64,000 nucleotides of DNA from Streptomyces sclerotialus. Its GTDB lineage: Bacteria > Actinomycetota > Actinomycetes > Streptomycetales > Streptomycetaceae. The stretch spans positions 62,001-126,000 of the forward strand of contig JODX01000009.1 of assembly GCA_000719105.1 (NCBI GenBank), in the 5' to 3' direction. The notes under the pieces were generated by a model, which worked only from the letters and a program-made list of their open reading frames with translations, did no database searches and was not told the origin of the DNA. Below are positions 43,040-53,800 of this stretch, one piece after another; the stretch's first letter is position 1; every line of letters starts with the position of its first letter. A program made the translations under genes and the position numbers.

Positions 43040-44863
43040 TCACCCGAGGAGCCCGCCCACCAGGCTGTCCCGGCCGCCGGAGGAGCCGCCGCTCGAGCTG
43101 GTGCCGCCCGGGGTGCCCCCGGGGGCTCCACCGGTCGCTCCGCCACCGCCGCCACCGCCGCCACCGCTGGAGCTCGGGCCGGAGCTGGTGCTCGGGGCCT
43201 GCTGGGCGGGGGCCGTCTGCGGGGGCGGGGCCTGCCCGGTCGTGCCCTGGGTCTGGCTGGGCCGCCCGCCGGTGTCGGCGCTCGCGTCCTGACCGGCGCT
43301 CGGGCTGCTGGTGCCCTCCGAGGGGCCGGCGGAGGCGGCACCCTGCGTGGGCGCGCCGGAGGCCGCGGGACTCCTGTCGCGCTCCCGCGGGCCGGACTCC
43401 TCGGGAAGCGGGGAACCGGGGAGCTCGTTGCGGGGGGCCTCGCCCGGGCCGGGGACGACCACCCGGTCGGCGTCCCGTACGGCCCCGCCGAGGAGCGAGC
43501 CGACCAGCAGGGTGAGGCCGATGACGACGGTGGTGACGAGGGCGCCGCGGCGCAGGACGTAGCGGCGCAGCCGCCAGATCTCGGTGCGCGGTCCGAGGGT
43601 GCGCCAGGCACCGGCGGCGAGGCGTCCGTCGACGGAGTACACGGGCGCCCCGGCGATGATCAGCGGGGACCAGGCGGCGAGGTAGATGATGTCGGGGGCG
43701 TCGTAGGCGGGGACGGTCTTCCAGCTGACGGTGACGAGCAGCGCGGCCGAGAGCAGCGCACCGCCGACGGCGGCGACGCGCTGCCAGAGGCCGAGGACCG
43801 TGAGGACGCCGACGATGACCTGGAGGAAGGCGATGACGAGGCCCGCGCCGACCGGATGCTCCAGGGCGAACTGCCGCAGCGGCTCGGCGACTTCCCAGGG
43901 ATGCAGGCTGTTGAGCCACTTGACCATGGAGCCGCGCTCGCCGCCGTCGAAGTAGACGGGGTCGCACAGCTTGCCCATGCCGGCGTAGATGGAGATGAAG
44001 CCGAGGAAGACGCGCATCGGCAGCAGGACGACGCCGAGGTTCATCCGGCGGCCGGGGTAGTAGGCGTGCCGCACGGGTTCGCCGCCGTGGCGCCTGAACC
44101 CCGCTCCGTCGGGCCCGTCCGCTCCGTCCGGCCCGACCGGTGCGTCCGTCCCGTCCCCGGCGTACTCCGGGTGCTCGTCGTACTCGGCGTCGCCGTAGTC
44201 CGGTTCGTCGTAGGCGCTGCCCACGGTGCGCATGGCGGGCAGCAGGCGGGTGCCGTCGGGATGGTGGTCGTCGTGGGTGCGCTGGGCGCCGACGACGGGT
44301 GTCTCCACCGTCTCCACGGTCAGATCGGTGTCGTAGGTGCCGTAGGAATCCCCGTCGGTGTGGTACGGGTCCGCTGCGCCGGTGTCGTACGGGTCCGCGT
44401 CGGCGCCGTAGCGCTTCCCGTCGGTGCCGTACCGGCCGGGTTCGTCGATCTCGACGCGCGGGATGACCTGGGTGGCGCTCGCGTCGCCCGCCGGGTCCCC
44501 GGAGCCGTGGCCCACACTCGAGTTCCGCACGGCCTGCAGCAGCCGGTGGGCGCCGGTGTCGTCGGGTGCGGACCGCCCGCTCCAGACGACGGGCACCCGG
44601 CGGCGGGAGTCCGTGGCCTCGCCCTCCCCCGCCGCGCCCACGACGGGCATGCGCGCGGTGTCCTCGGTGGCGCTCACATGCCGTGCGACGTTCGGGGAGT
44701 GGGTCCGCGGAGCGGTGGCCAGATGTACGCGGAAGCTCGCGTGGTTCACGATGACCTGAGCCGGATCGCTCGGCACCTTCACCATGCTCAGCGCGGGAAC
44801 GTCGTCGTATCCAGACGAACGGTCCCCCGTGGGTGTGCGGGGTGTTCTGGTGTCCACACTCAT
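43040..44863 (-). CDS. DoxX-family membrane protein with long disordered termini
   Basis: The 607-aa protein has a hydrophilic acidic N-terminus of about 275 residues rich in Asp, Tyr and Gly repeats, then a DoxX four-helix core ('LGVVLLPMRVFLGFISIYAG', 'GLVIAFLQVIVGVLTVLGLW', 'GGALLSAALLVTVSWKTVPA'), another helix ('LVTTVVIGLTLLVGSLLGGA'), and an extracellular Ser/Gly/Pro-rich tail with a run of nine Gly. DoxX proteins are linked to membrane redox stress in mycobacteria. The tails are unusual in length. The gene is monocistronic. Confidence 0.85.
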   Translation of the reverse strand: MSVDTRTPRTPTGDRSSGYDDVPALSMVKVPSDPAQVIVNHASFRVHLATAPRTHSPNVARHVSATEDTARMPVVGAAGEGEATDSRRRVPVVWSGRSAPDDTGAHRLLQAVRNSSVGHGSGDPAGDASATQVIPRVEIDEPGRYGTDGKRYGADADPYDTGAADPYHTDGDSYGTYDTDLTVETVETPVVGAQRTHDDHHPDGTRLLPAMRTVGSAYDEPDYGDAEYDEHPEYAGDGTDAPVGPDGADGPDGAGFRRHGGEPVRHAYYPGRRMNLGVVLLPMRVFLGFISIYAGMGKLCDPVYFDGGERGSMVKWLNSLHPWEVAEPLRQFALEHPVGAGLVIAFLQVIVGVLTVLGLWQRVAAVGGALLSAALLVTVSWKTVPAYDAPDIIYLAAWSPLIIAGAPVYSVDGRLAAGAWRTLGPRTEIWRLRRYVLRRGALVTTVVIGLTLLVGSLLGGAVRDADRVVVPGPGEAPRNELPGSPLPEESGPRERDRSPAASGAPTQGAASAGPSEGTSSPSAGQDASADTGGRPSQTQGTTGQAPPPQTAPAQQAPSTSSGPSSSGGGGGGGGGATGGAPGGTPGGTSSSGGSSGGRDSLVGGLLG

Positions 44864-44967
44864 CTAACCGAGTGATGAGTCGTTAGGACACTGTCTCGCC
44901 CGTTCCGATCTGTCCGGACCGCGTCAAGATCAACACGATTGTCCCGGCCGTACGTCCGGCCTCCGGA

Positions 44968-45909
44968 TCAGGCGCGCCGCCGGGCCGCCTCGTAGAGCAC
45001 GACACCCGCCGCGACACCGGCGTTCAGCGACTCGGCGCCGCCCGGCATCGGGATGCGCACCCGGAAGTCGCAGGTCTCGCCCACGAGTCGGGACAGGCCC
45101 TTGCCCTCGCTGCCGACGACGATGACGACGGGGCCTTCGAGCGCCTCCAGCTCGTCGACGTCGACCTCTCCGTCGGCGGCCAGTCCGACGACGACGATCC
45201 CGGCCTTCTTGTACGCCTCCAGGGCGCGCGTGAGGTTGGTGGCGCGCGCGACCGGGGTGCGGGCGGCGGTGCCGGCGGACGTCTTCCAGGCACCGGCGGT
45301 CATGCCGGCGGCACGCCGCTCGGGCACGACGACGCCGTGGCCGCCGAAGGCGGAGACCGAACGGACGACGGCACCGAGGTTGCGCGGGTCGGTCACCCCG
45401 TCGAGGGCGACGATCAGCGGGTCCTCGCCCTCGTCGTACGCGGCGGCCGCGAGGTCCTCGGGGTGCGCGTACTCGTACGGCGGGACCTGGAGGACGAGGC
45501 CCTGGTGGTTGAGGCCGTTGGTCATCCGGTCGAGCTCGGGGCGGGGGGCCTCCATGAGGTTGATGCCGCCGCGCTCGCCGGCGAGCTGGAGCGCCTCGCG
45601 GACCCGCTCGTCGTTGTCGATGAACTGCTGGACGTAGAGCGTGGAGGCGGGCACGCCCTCGCGCAGCGCCTCGACGACGGGGTTGCGTCCGACGACCAGC
45701 TCGGAGGCCGACCTGCCGCCGCGGCCCTTCGGCATCGGGCGGCCCTGCGTGCGGCGGACCTTGGCCTGCGCCGCGCGCTGCTTGGCGTGGCCCTTGCGCA
45801 TCTCGGCGGGCGGGGTCGGCCCCTTGCCCTCGAGGCCCCGGCGCCGCTGGCCGCCACTGCCGACCTGCGCGCCCTTCTTGCCGGACATGCGGCGGTTGTT
45901 AGCGGCCAT
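44968..45909 (-). CDS. rlmB: 23S rRNA (guanosine-2'-O)-methyltransferase RlmB (TrmH family)
   Basis: The 313-aa SPOUT methyltransferase has a basic N-terminal extension (1-65, Lys/Arg/Gly-rich), a substrate-binding domain starting '[18 protein letters not shown]', and the knotted SAM-binding core with '[20 protein letters not shown]', '[15 protein letters not shown]' and '[20 protein letters not shown]'. It 2'-O-methylates a guanosine in 23S rRNA. It lies downstream of cysS on the same strand beyond a terminator-like hairpin. Confidence 0.93.
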   Translation of the reverse strand: MAANNRRMSGKKGAQVGSGGQRRRGLEGKGPTPPAEMRKGHAKQRAAQAKVRRTQGRPMPKGRGGRSASELVVGRNPVVEALREGVPASTLYVQQFIDNDERVREALQLAGERGGINLMEAPRPELDRMTNGLNHQGLVLQVPPYEYAHPEDLAAAAYDEGEDPLIVALDGVTDPRNLGAVVRSVSAFGGHGVVVPERRAAGMTAGAWKTSAGTAARTPVARATNLTRALEAYKKAGIVVVGLAADGEVDVDELEALEGPVVIVVGSEGKGLSRLVGETCDFRVRIPMPGGAESLNAGVAAGVVLYEAARRRA

Positions 45910-45998
45910 GACCCACCTGTCTGTGTGAAGCGTTCGTTCGTACGTCTGTCGTGTGCCGGCCGGGTACCGGCCGTCGTCTGTCGCGGTGTCGCCCTTGC

Positions 45999-46030
45999 AG
46001 TGTGCCGCCCGGAGCCCCGGGCGGCACACT
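45999..46030 (-). terminator. 14-bp hairpin between cysS and rlmB
   Basis: AGTGTGCCGCCCGG and its complement with a 4-nt loop, 41 nt after the cysS stop, without a U-tract. Confidence 0.7.
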
Positions 46031-46070
46031 CGATCAAGAAGACCCGACCGTCGCGATCACCGTGCGGGGC

Positions 46071-47471
<1,401 letters not shown>

Positions 47472-47597
47472 CACTCCAGGGTAGTGGTCGGTGGGCAGTG
47501 CCCCGTGACCCCCGGCTCAAGGGGCATGTATTCGTGATCTGCGGGTCCGCCGGCGGCCCGGCCCCCGCGGGTCACGTCGCCGCCGGCGGGCGCCGGT

Positions 47598-48098
47598 TCA
47601 GCCCGTGCGGACGACGAGTGCCGTGGCCACCGCCATCAGCCCCTCGTCCCGCCCGGGGAAGCCCAGGCCGTCCGTCGTGGCGCCGGACACCGACACGGGC
47701 GCCCCCGCGGCCTCCGACAGGATCTTCTGTGCCTCGTCCCGGCGCTTGCCGATCTTGGGGCGGGGGCCGACGACCTGGACCGCGATGTTGCCGACGGTGA
47801 AGCCGGCCTCGCGGACGATGCGCGCGGCCTCGGTCAGCAGGGTGGTGCCCGACGCCCCGGACCACTCCGGGCGGCCGGTGCCGAAGTGCTGCCCCAGGTC
47901 ACCGAGTCCGGCCGCGGAGAACAGCGCGTTGCACGCGGCGTGCGCGACGACGTCCGCGTCGGAGTGGCCGGCGAGCCCCGGCCCCTCGCCCTCCCACTTC
48001 AGTCCCGCGCACCACAGCTCGCGCCCCTCCTCGAAGGCGTGGATGTCGGTGCCGATGCCGACCTGCGGCAGCACCGGCGCGGAGGTCTCAGAAGCCAT
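47598..48098 (-). CDS. ispF: 2-C-methyl-D-erythritol 2,4-cyclodiphosphate synthase
   Basis: The 166-aa MEP-pathway enzyme shows '[20 protein letters not shown]' and '[20 protein letters not shown]' (zinc ligands Asp, His, His) and '[20 protein letters not shown]'. It cyclises CDP-methylerythritol 2-phosphate with loss of CMP. The start overlaps the end of ispD by 11 nt, so translation is probably coupled. It functions directly after IspD and IspE in isoprenoid precursor synthesis. Confidence 0.96.
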   Translation of the reverse strand: MASETSAPVLPQVGIGTDIHAFEEGRELWCAGLKWEGEGPGLAGHSDADVVAHAACNALFSAAGLGDLGQHFGTGRPEWSGASGTTLLTEAARIVREAGFTVGNIAVQVVGPRPKIGKRRDEAQKILSEAAGAPVSVSGATTDGLGFPGRDEGLMAVATALVVRTG

Positions 48099-48894
48099 CG
48101 TTCAGCCTCCTGCGGGCGATGACCGCCTCCGCGAGGAGCAGATCGAGCGGCCGGGTGACCTTGAACGCCTCCTCGTGGCCGGGCACCGCGACGACCCGCA
48201 GCCCGAGCTGCTCCACCATGCTCGCGTCGTCCGTGACGTCGTCGGTGACCGTCTCGTGGGCGCGGACCAGCGTGGCGCGGTCGAAGCCCTGCGGGGTCTG
48301 GACCGCGCGCAGCCGCGACCGGTCCGGGGTGGCGGCCACGGGCTCCGGCTCGCCGGGCGCCGGGGCGGGTTCGACCTGCTTGACGGTGTCGGCGAGGGGC
48401 AGCGCCGGTACGACGGCGGGTGCCCCGTCCCGGACGGCCTCGATGACGGCGTCCACCGTGTCCACGGGAACCAGCGGGCGGGCCGCGTCGTGCACCAGCA
48501 CGATGTCGTAGCCGGGCGGCAGCGCGTCCAGGCCGAGCCGGACCGACTCCTGGCGGGTGTCGCCGCCGGGTACGACGAGGAAGTCGGTGCGGCCGCCGGT
48601 GGTGCCGCCGGGCAGCAGGGTGTGGGCGTCTAGCAGGGTCTTGACCTCGGCGGCCCCGTCGGGCGGTGCCACCACGATCACGAGGGAGACGGAGCGGGAC
48701 GCGGCCATGGCGCGCACCGCGTGGATGAGCATCGGGGTGCCGCCCAGGGCACGCAGCGCTTTCGGGGTGCCCGGGCCGAGGCGCACGCCACGGCCCGCGG
48801 CCGGGATCACGGCCGCCGTGCGGGCACCTGCTCGAGCCGGACCGGAGGCTTCGGGAAGGGGCTCCGGGGGTGAAGGGCGCGATTCGTCAGACAT
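48088..48894 (-). CDS. ispD: 2-C-methyl-D-erythritol 4-phosphate cytidylyltransferase
   Basis: The 268-aa enzyme has the CTP-binding '[20 protein letters not shown]', '[15 protein letters not shown]', '[20 protein letters not shown]' and '[18 protein letters not shown]'. It joins CTP and MEP in the MEP pathway. An N-terminal Pro/Ser leader of about 25 residues is lineage-typical. It overlaps ispF by 11 nt. The carD-ispD-ispF order is common in actinobacteria. Confidence 0.95.
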   Translation of the reverse strand: MSDESRPSPPEPLPEASGPARAGARTAAVIPAAGRGVRLGPGTPKALRALGGTPMLIHAVRAMAASRSVSLVIVVAPPDGAAEVKTLLDAHTLLPGGTTGGRTDFLVVPGGDTRQESVRLGLDALPPGYDIVLVHDAARPLVPVDTVDAVIEAVRDGAPAVVPALPLADTVKQVEPAPAPGEPEPVAATPDRSRLRAVQTPQGFDRATLVRAHETVTDDVTDDASMVEQLGLRVVAVPGHEEAFKVTRPLDLLLAEAVIARRRLNDGF

Positions 48895-49311
48895 CGGTTC
48901 CTGTCAGGTTTGTGTACTCGGTGCGCGTGGGTATGGCCTGGAGGTGCCCCTTGCTCTTGGGTGAATCACCGAGAGCTCGGGGAAGTGCCGGGCGCGAGCC
49001 CCGACCGGACCCTTCCGTGACGCCTGGTCGAGCCAGCTGCCCGGGCCCGGCACGCCAGTATCGGGCAGTTCCCGATCACCTGGCCACGTAGGTCACCGTG
49101 GGTACGACGGCCTCGGTGGCCGAGCCTCACGAGCGGGCGCGGGGGGCGTCGCCGTACGTCTCGTGCGACGGTCGCGTCACACAGACGATGCGTACGGGTG
49201 TGGAATACGGTGCGTACGGGTACGAACATGCCGCAGCGCCCGGCGACTGCTGTGTGCGTCATCGGGCACCGCGGCATTTCCATCAGTGCGCTGAGCGGGT
49301 CTTCACCTGCG
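48895..49311. other. 417-bp interval between carD and ispD
   Basis: No gene is supported. Two copies of TGCGTACGGGT (49189-49199 and 49211-49221) lie 22 bp apart, two helical turns, and could be an operator. The ispD promoter should lie near 48900-48960. Confidence 0.6.
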
Positions 49312-49794
49312 TCAGGACGCGAGAACCTCGTCGAGCAGGGCCTCGGCCTTGTCCTCGTTCGTGTTCTCCGCGAGGGCGAGCTCGCTCACCAGGATCTGGC
49401 GTGCCTTGGCGAGCATCCGCTTCTCACCCGCGGAGAGTCCGCGCTCGCGCTCCCGGCGCCACAGGTCGCGCACCACTTCCGCGACCTTGATGACGTCGCC
49501 GGAGGCGAGCTTCTCCAGATTTGCCTTGTAGCGACGGGACCAGTTCGTGGGCTCCTCGGCATACGGCGCGCGCAGCACCTCGAAGACCCGGTCCAGCCCG
49601 TCCTGACCGACCACATCACGCACGCCGACGAACTCCGCATTGTCCGCTGGCACACGCACCGTCAGGTCACCCTGGGCGACCTTCAGCACCAAGTAGGTCT
49701 TGTCCACGCCTTTGATCTGGCGAGTTTCGATGGCCTCGATCAGCGCGGCCCCGTGATGGGGATAGACCACGGTGTCGCCAACCTTGAACGTCAT
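49312..49794 (-). CDS. carD: CarD-family RNA polymerase-binding transcription regulator
   Basis: The 160-aa protein has the RNAP-interaction Tudor-like domain ('[20 protein letters not shown]', '[19 protein letters not shown]') and a helical DNA-binding domain containing the conserved Trp in '[20 protein letters not shown]' followed by '[20 protein letters not shown]'. CarD stabilises the open complex at many promoters, including rRNA genes, in mycobacteria. It is divergent from a PCuAC-like lipoprotein across a 767-bp gap. Confidence 0.96.
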   Translation of the reverse strand: MTFKVGDTVVYPHHGAALIEAIETRQIKGVDKTYLVLKVAQGDLTVRVPADNAEFVGVRDVVGQDGLDRVFEVLRAPYAEEPTNWSRRYKANLEKLASGDVIKVAEVVRDLWRRERERGLSAGEKRMLAKARQILVSELALAENTNEDKAEALLDEVLAS

Positions 49795-50561
49795 GTGACA
49801 GGTACCCCTTCCGTGGCTATCCAGGGTAACACGGATACGGCGTCTTCTGAATGGCGTTTTCGCAGGTCAGGGCATATCTCGGGGCTTGACAACAGCAACA
49901 GGAACGTGCTGCGGACGGCGAACGGAACAGGGTATTCGCAGGTCGGAGCGTCTCTGCAGGCGGGGTGAAACGCGTACGTTACACACATCCGGAGCCCTTC
50001 CCTGGCGCCTGAACGTCCCGTTTTGTCCGACTCCAAGTGTGCGACCCGCGCTACTCCGTTCGGCGACCGGAGTCGGATCCGAGCCGATTCCGGAATTGAT
50101 CAAGCCAGATGATGTTCCGGCCGTTGTGCGACCGCCGTTCCTCCCACTCACCTCGCCGGCGTTCCGCCGATCTTCCGGTTCCTGTTCCGGCCACCGTTCT
50201 CTCCCGCTTCTCCCCCGCTTCTCCCCCGCTTCTCTCCCGTGATCGATTTCCGCTTCCCTTCCGCATTTCCCACGGGAAAACCTCGGCGGGGTGAGCAAGA
50301 GACCGCCACGGCTTATACGAATGGCGAACGGCGGGCACCGCGCTCTCCCCCGAACGGGCGTACGTGATCGTCGGGCGGAGGGAGCGGTGACTGAAATGGC
50401 GTGCCCCTGCTCGGGGGAAGCCGCGCGCTTGGGGAGGGTCGGGTGCCGTCGCCGGGGAACGCCTCGGTAACCTAAGCCCGCTGACAAACCCTTAGGGCGG
50501 CTTTACCTCGGTACGGTCGCCCGGACCCCGTATCGCCCACGTTCAAGGAGTTGCCGCCGCC
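49795..50561. other. 767-bp gene-free interval between carD and the lipoprotein gene
   Basis: The longest gap in the window. No gene with convincing codon bias is seen on either strand. It contains the carD promoter region near 49800-49860, a block of repeated CGCTTCTCCC units (about 50195-50245) running into CGCTTCCCTTCCGCATTTCC (50250-50270), and the lipoprotein promoter after 50450. An unannotated RNA is possible. Confidence 0.65.
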
Positions 50562-51242
50562 GTGAGCAGCAGCCTTCGACGCGGCGCCCTCGCCGCCGCC
50601 GCCATCGCGTTCTCGATCGCCTCGCTCGCCGCGTGCGGTGCCGGCAACAACGCCCAGACTCTGGAGATCAAGCCCGACCAGGCACAGACTGCCGTCGGTG
50701 ACGTGAAGATCCAGAACGCCATCGTCATCACGCAGCCGGACCTCGAGTCGACGGGCCCGGCCGTCGTCTCCGCCACCGTGTTCAACAACGGTGACAAGGA
50801 CCAGACACTCGAGTCCATCACGGTGGAGGGCACCGGCAAGACCGCCGAGATCCACCCCGCGAAGGGCGGCGGCGACCTCGTCGTCCCGGCCGGCGGCCAC
50901 GTCATCCTCGGCGGGGAGGGCAACGCCTCCGCGGTGCTGCCGAGCAGCCGTGAGGCCATCCAGGACGGCAACGCCCAGGAGATCACCTTCAGCCTCAGCG
51001 AGACCGGCGACGTGAGCCTGCGGGCGCTCGTCGTCCCGGCCGAGAGCTACTTCACCGGTTGGGGCCCGAGCGACGTGCCCGAGGTTCCGGACGCCTCGGC
51101 CTCCGCCTCGGCCTCCGGGTCCGCCACGCCGTCCGACTCCGCGTCCGGTTCGGCCTCGGCGGAGGAGACCACCGGGGGCGAGGGCACCGGTGCGGAGGCG
51201 GACGCCTCCGCCAGTGAGTCGCCCGCCGGCGCCGAGCACTGA
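50562..51242 (+). CDS. DUF461/PCuAC-like lipoprotein
   Basis: The 226-aa protein has a lipoprotein signal ('IAFSIASLAAC'), a beta-sandwich domain (about 40-175) with 'DVKIQNAIVITQPDLESTGP' and 'AVVSATVFNNGDKDQTLESI', and a Ser/Ala/Glu-rich tail. It resembles actinobacterial DUF461 proteins related to PCuAC copper chaperones, but the Met/His copper ligands are not evident, so copper binding is doubtful. It is convergent with phoP across a terminator. Confidence 0.82.
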   Translation: MSSSLRRGALAAAAIAFSIASLAACGAGNNAQTLEIKPDQAQTAVGDVKIQNAIVITQPDLESTGPAVVSATVFNNGDKDQTLESITVEGTGKTAEIHPAKGGGDLVVPAGGHVILGGEGNASAVLPSSREAIQDGNAQEITFSLSETGDVSLRALVVPAESYFTGWGPSDVPEVPDASASASASGSATPSDSASGSASAEETTGGEGTGAEADASASESPAGAEH

Positions 51243-51260
51243 CCGGTCCGTCGTACGGAA

Positions 51261-51298
51261 AAGGGCGGCGCCCCCCGGCCGGGGGGCGCCGCCCTTTC
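51261..51298. terminator. Bidirectional 17-bp hairpin between the lipoprotein gene and phoP
   Basis: AAAGGGCGGCGCCCCCC and its complement surround GGCC; the plus-strand side is followed by a short T-rich end. Confidence 0.88.
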
Positions 51299-51350
51299 TC
51301 CTGCCGTACGGGCGCGTGCGGCACACGCGGTCTCGTACGGCACACGCGGT

Positions 51351-52031
51351 CTACGGCTCGAACTTGTAGCCCAGGCCGCGCACGGTCACCAGGTAGCGGG
51401 GCGCGCCCGGGTCCGGCTCGATCTTGGCGCGCAGCCGCTTGACGTGGACGTCGAGGGTCTTGGTGTCGCCCACGTAGTCGGCGCCCCACACGCGGTCGAT
51501 GAGCTGCATACGGGTCAGGACGCGACCGGCGTTGCGCAGCAGCATCTCCAGCAGGTCGAACTCCTTGAGCGGGAGGTCGACCTTGGAGCCCGAGACCGTG
51601 ACCACGTGGCGGTCGACGTCCATCCGGACCGGGCCGGCCTCCAGCGCCGCCGGGGTGACCTCCTCGGGCTCGCCGCGGCGGCGCAGCACGGCACGGATGC
51701 GCGCGACCAGCTCGCGCGAGGAGAACGGCTTGGTCACGTAGTCGTCGGCTCCTATTTCCAGGCCGACAACCTTGTCGATCTCGCTGTCCTTGGCGGTGAC
51801 CATGATCACGGGGACGTTGGAGCGGCCGCGCAGCTGGCGGCAGACCTCGGTGCCCGGCAGGCCGGGCAGCATCAGGTCGAGAAGGACGAGGTCGGCGCCG
51901 TTGCGCTCGAACTCGTCGAGGCCGTCGGGCCCGGTGGTCGCGACGGCGACCTCGAAGCCCTCTTTGCGGAGCATGTAGGACAGTGCGTCGGAGAAGGACT
52001 CCTCGTCCTCGACGACGAGCACTCGGGTCAC
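51351..52031 (-). CDS. phoP: Response regulator PhoP (OmpR family)
   Basis: The 226-aa protein has a receiver domain ('VLVVEDEESFSDALSYML', phospho-acceptor Asp in 'DLVLLDLMLPGLPG', Lys in 'DDYVTKPFSSRELVAR') and an OmpR winged helix ('LPLKEFDLLEMLLRNAGRVL', 'LDVHVKRLRAKIEPDPGAPR'). Together with PhoR it controls the phosphate regulon and represses antibiotic production in Streptomyces. GTG 52031 overlaps the phoR TGA as GTGA, so the two are translationally coupled. Confidence 0.95.
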   Translation of the reverse strand: MTRVLVVEDEESFSDALSYMLRKEGFEVAVATTGPDGLDEFERNGADLVLLDLMLPGLPGTEVCRQLRGRSNVPVIMVTAKDSEIDKVVGLEIGADDYVTKPFSSRELVARIRAVLRRRGEPEEVTPAALEAGPVRMDVDRHVVTVSGSKVDLPLKEFDLLEMLLRNAGRVLTRMQLIDRVWGADYVGDTKTLDVHVKRLRAKIEPDPGAPRYLVTVRGLGYKFEP

Positions 52032-53281
52032 GGAAGGACCTCCGGGGCGGGAAGCGAAGCGTACGGGGATGACTCGTGTGACTGCCCGTCCTCGTGATCG
52101 AGGCGGGTGGTGGGGTGCGCGCGGCCGCGGGCCGCGCCCGCCTCCGGCAGCCTCAGGGTGAACGTGGAGCCCTGACCCTCGGAACTCCACACCGTGACCT
52201 CCCCGCCGTGCGAGGCGGCCACGTGCTTGACGATCGCGAGCCCGAGGCCCGTACCTCCGGTGGCACGGGAGCGGGCCGGGTCGACGCGGTAGAAGCGCTC
52301 GAAGATGCGCTCCTTGTCCTTGTCCGAGATGCCGATGCCCTGGTCGGTCACCGCTATCTCGATGAGGTCGCCGCCCGGAGCGGTCACCCGGCGCGCGGCG
52401 ATGCCGACGCGGGTGCGGGCGGGCGAGTAGTTGACGGCGTTCTCGACGAGGTTGCCGAGGGCGGCGGCGAGCTGGCCCCGGTTGCCCCACACGTGCAGGT
52501 CCGCCGTCCCGCCGGCCGCCATGGTGATCTGCTTGGTCCCGGCCTGGTGGCGGCACCGGTCGACGGCCTCGGCGACGAGTTCGTCGACGCGCACCGGCTC
52601 GGCGTCCTCCAGGGGGTCGTCGTTCTGGACCCGGGACAGGTCGATGAGCTCCTGCACCAGGTTGGTCAGCCGGGTCGCCTCTATCTGCATCCGTCCGGCG
52701 AAGCGTTCCACCGCCTCCGGGTCGTCGCTCGCGTCCATGACGGCCTCGGAGAGCAGGGAGAGCGCGCCGACCGGCGTCTTCAGCTCATGGCTGACGTTGG
52801 CCACGAAGTCGCGTCGTACGGCTTCGATACGGCGGGCCTCGGTGAGGTCCTCCACCAGCAGCAGCACCAGCCGGGAGCCGAGCGGTGCGACGCGCGCGGA
52901 CACGGCGAGGGCCTCGCCGCGACCGGTGCCGCGCCGGGGCAGGTCCAGCTCGACCTGTCGTATCTCCCCGTCCCTGCGGGTGTCCCGGGCCATCTGCAGC
53001 ATGGCCTCGACGGCGAGCTTGCCACCGCGCACCAGCCCGAGGGCGTACGCCGCGGAGCTCGCCTTGACGACGGAGTCGGACTCGTCGAGCACCACGGCGG
53101 AGGAGCGGAGCACGGACAGCACGGTGTCGACGCCGGGCGGCAGCACCGCGTCGGTGTGCAGCGAGGTCCTGGTCGGGCGCCGCTGCTCACGCTCGCTCCA
53201 GCGGAACGCCAGTGCGGCGATCACGCCGGTGAGCACTCCGGCGATCGCTGCCACTGCGGCGACCGCCGCGTTCACGTCCAT
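52028..53281 (-). CDS. phoR: Phosphate-sensing histidine kinase PhoR
   Basis: The 417-aa membrane kinase has one N-terminal transmembrane helix ('AVAAVAAIAGVLTGVIAALA'), a PAS-like region (about 50-150), the phospho-acceptor His in 'DFVANVSHELKTPVGALSLL', and ATPase boxes N ('NLVENAVNYSPA'), G1 ('DQGIGI') and G2 ('TGGTGLGLAIVKHVAA'). Only one membrane helix and no extracellular domain are present, as in other actinobacterial PhoR proteins, so sensing probably depends on Pst/PhoU contacts. It is divergent from phoU with a PHO-box-like region between. Confidence 0.94.
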   Translation of the reverse strand: MDVNAAVAAVAAIAGVLTGVIAALAFRWSEREQRRPTRTSLHTDAVLPPGVDTVLSVLRSSAVVLDESDSVVKASSAAYALGLVRGGKLAVEAMLQMARDTRRDGEIRQVELDLPRRGTGRGEALAVSARVAPLGSRLVLLLVEDLTEARRIEAVRRDFVANVSHELKTPVGALSLLSEAVMDASDDPEAVERFAGRMQIEATRLTNLVQELIDLSRVQNDDPLEDAEPVRVDELVAEAVDRCRHQAGTKQITMAAGGTADLHVWGNRGQLAAALGNLVENAVNYSPARTRVGIAARRVTAPGGDLIEIAVTDQGIGISDKDKERIFERFYRVDPARSRATGGTGLGLAIVKHVAASHGGEVTVWSSEGQGSTFTLRLPEAGAARGRAHPTTRLDHEDGQSHESSPYASLPAPEVLP

Positions 53282-53800
53282 GCATCCAGGTTAGGCACGA
53301 GATCACGCCCGTCCACAGCCGTCCGAGTGCCAGGTGAAGCACTCGTCGCCCAGAGTTCACCTTGGAGCCAGTGCCGATTCACTTGGGGTGCCGGAAACGG
53401 ACGCGTGTGGGGCCGAACGTGGGAGCGTGGGTTTACGGAGGTCGCGGCTTTGCGCCAGGTGCGGCCACCGGAGGGCTCACCGCGGTGGGGGCGTCGGGGG
53501 CCGTCGCGGGCGCGTACGGATCGTCGGCGCTGGTGGCAATGCTGGTGTCGACCCCGGTGGCAATGGCGGTGGCGACACCGATGCCCCCGGAGCGGCGTGA
53601 GCCCGGGCCCGGCGGGCATCGACAGAGCACACAGAACATATGGACTCGGCGCCACGCCTGGGAACACGGAAGACCGGGCGGACCGGTCGGACCAGGCAGA
53701 CCAGTCAAGCCGGGCGGGCCAGGCAGGCCGGCCGGGCGAACCGGACGACGCCGGGGACCTGAAGAACCCGAAAGCGACGCAAGAGGAAGAGAGACCCCAG
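53282..53800. other. 519-bp phoR-phoU divergent interval
   Basis: It contains the PHO-box-like units at 53355-53387 and a Gly/Pro-codon-like repetitive stretch (53500-53760) with short direct repeats such as CCGGTGGCAATG. Short open frames here lack convincing bias and are not called. The phoU leader may exceed 300 nt. Confidence 0.65.
53355..53387 (+). promoter_or_regulatory. PHO-box-like direct repeats for phoRP/phoU
   Basis: GTTCACCTTGG (53355-53365) and ATTCACTTGGG (53377-53387) are in an 11-bp register with one degenerate unit between; on the opposite strand GCTTCACCTGG lies at 53331-53341. PhoP binds 11-bp direct repeats of GTTCACC type in this intergenic region in S. coelicolor. Confidence 0.6.

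Noticed and set aside
49867..50487. Minus-strand frame of about 200 codons in the carD gap
   Set aside because: Its Arg/Ser/Gly-rich translation crosses the repeat block, has no domain and no ribosome binding site.
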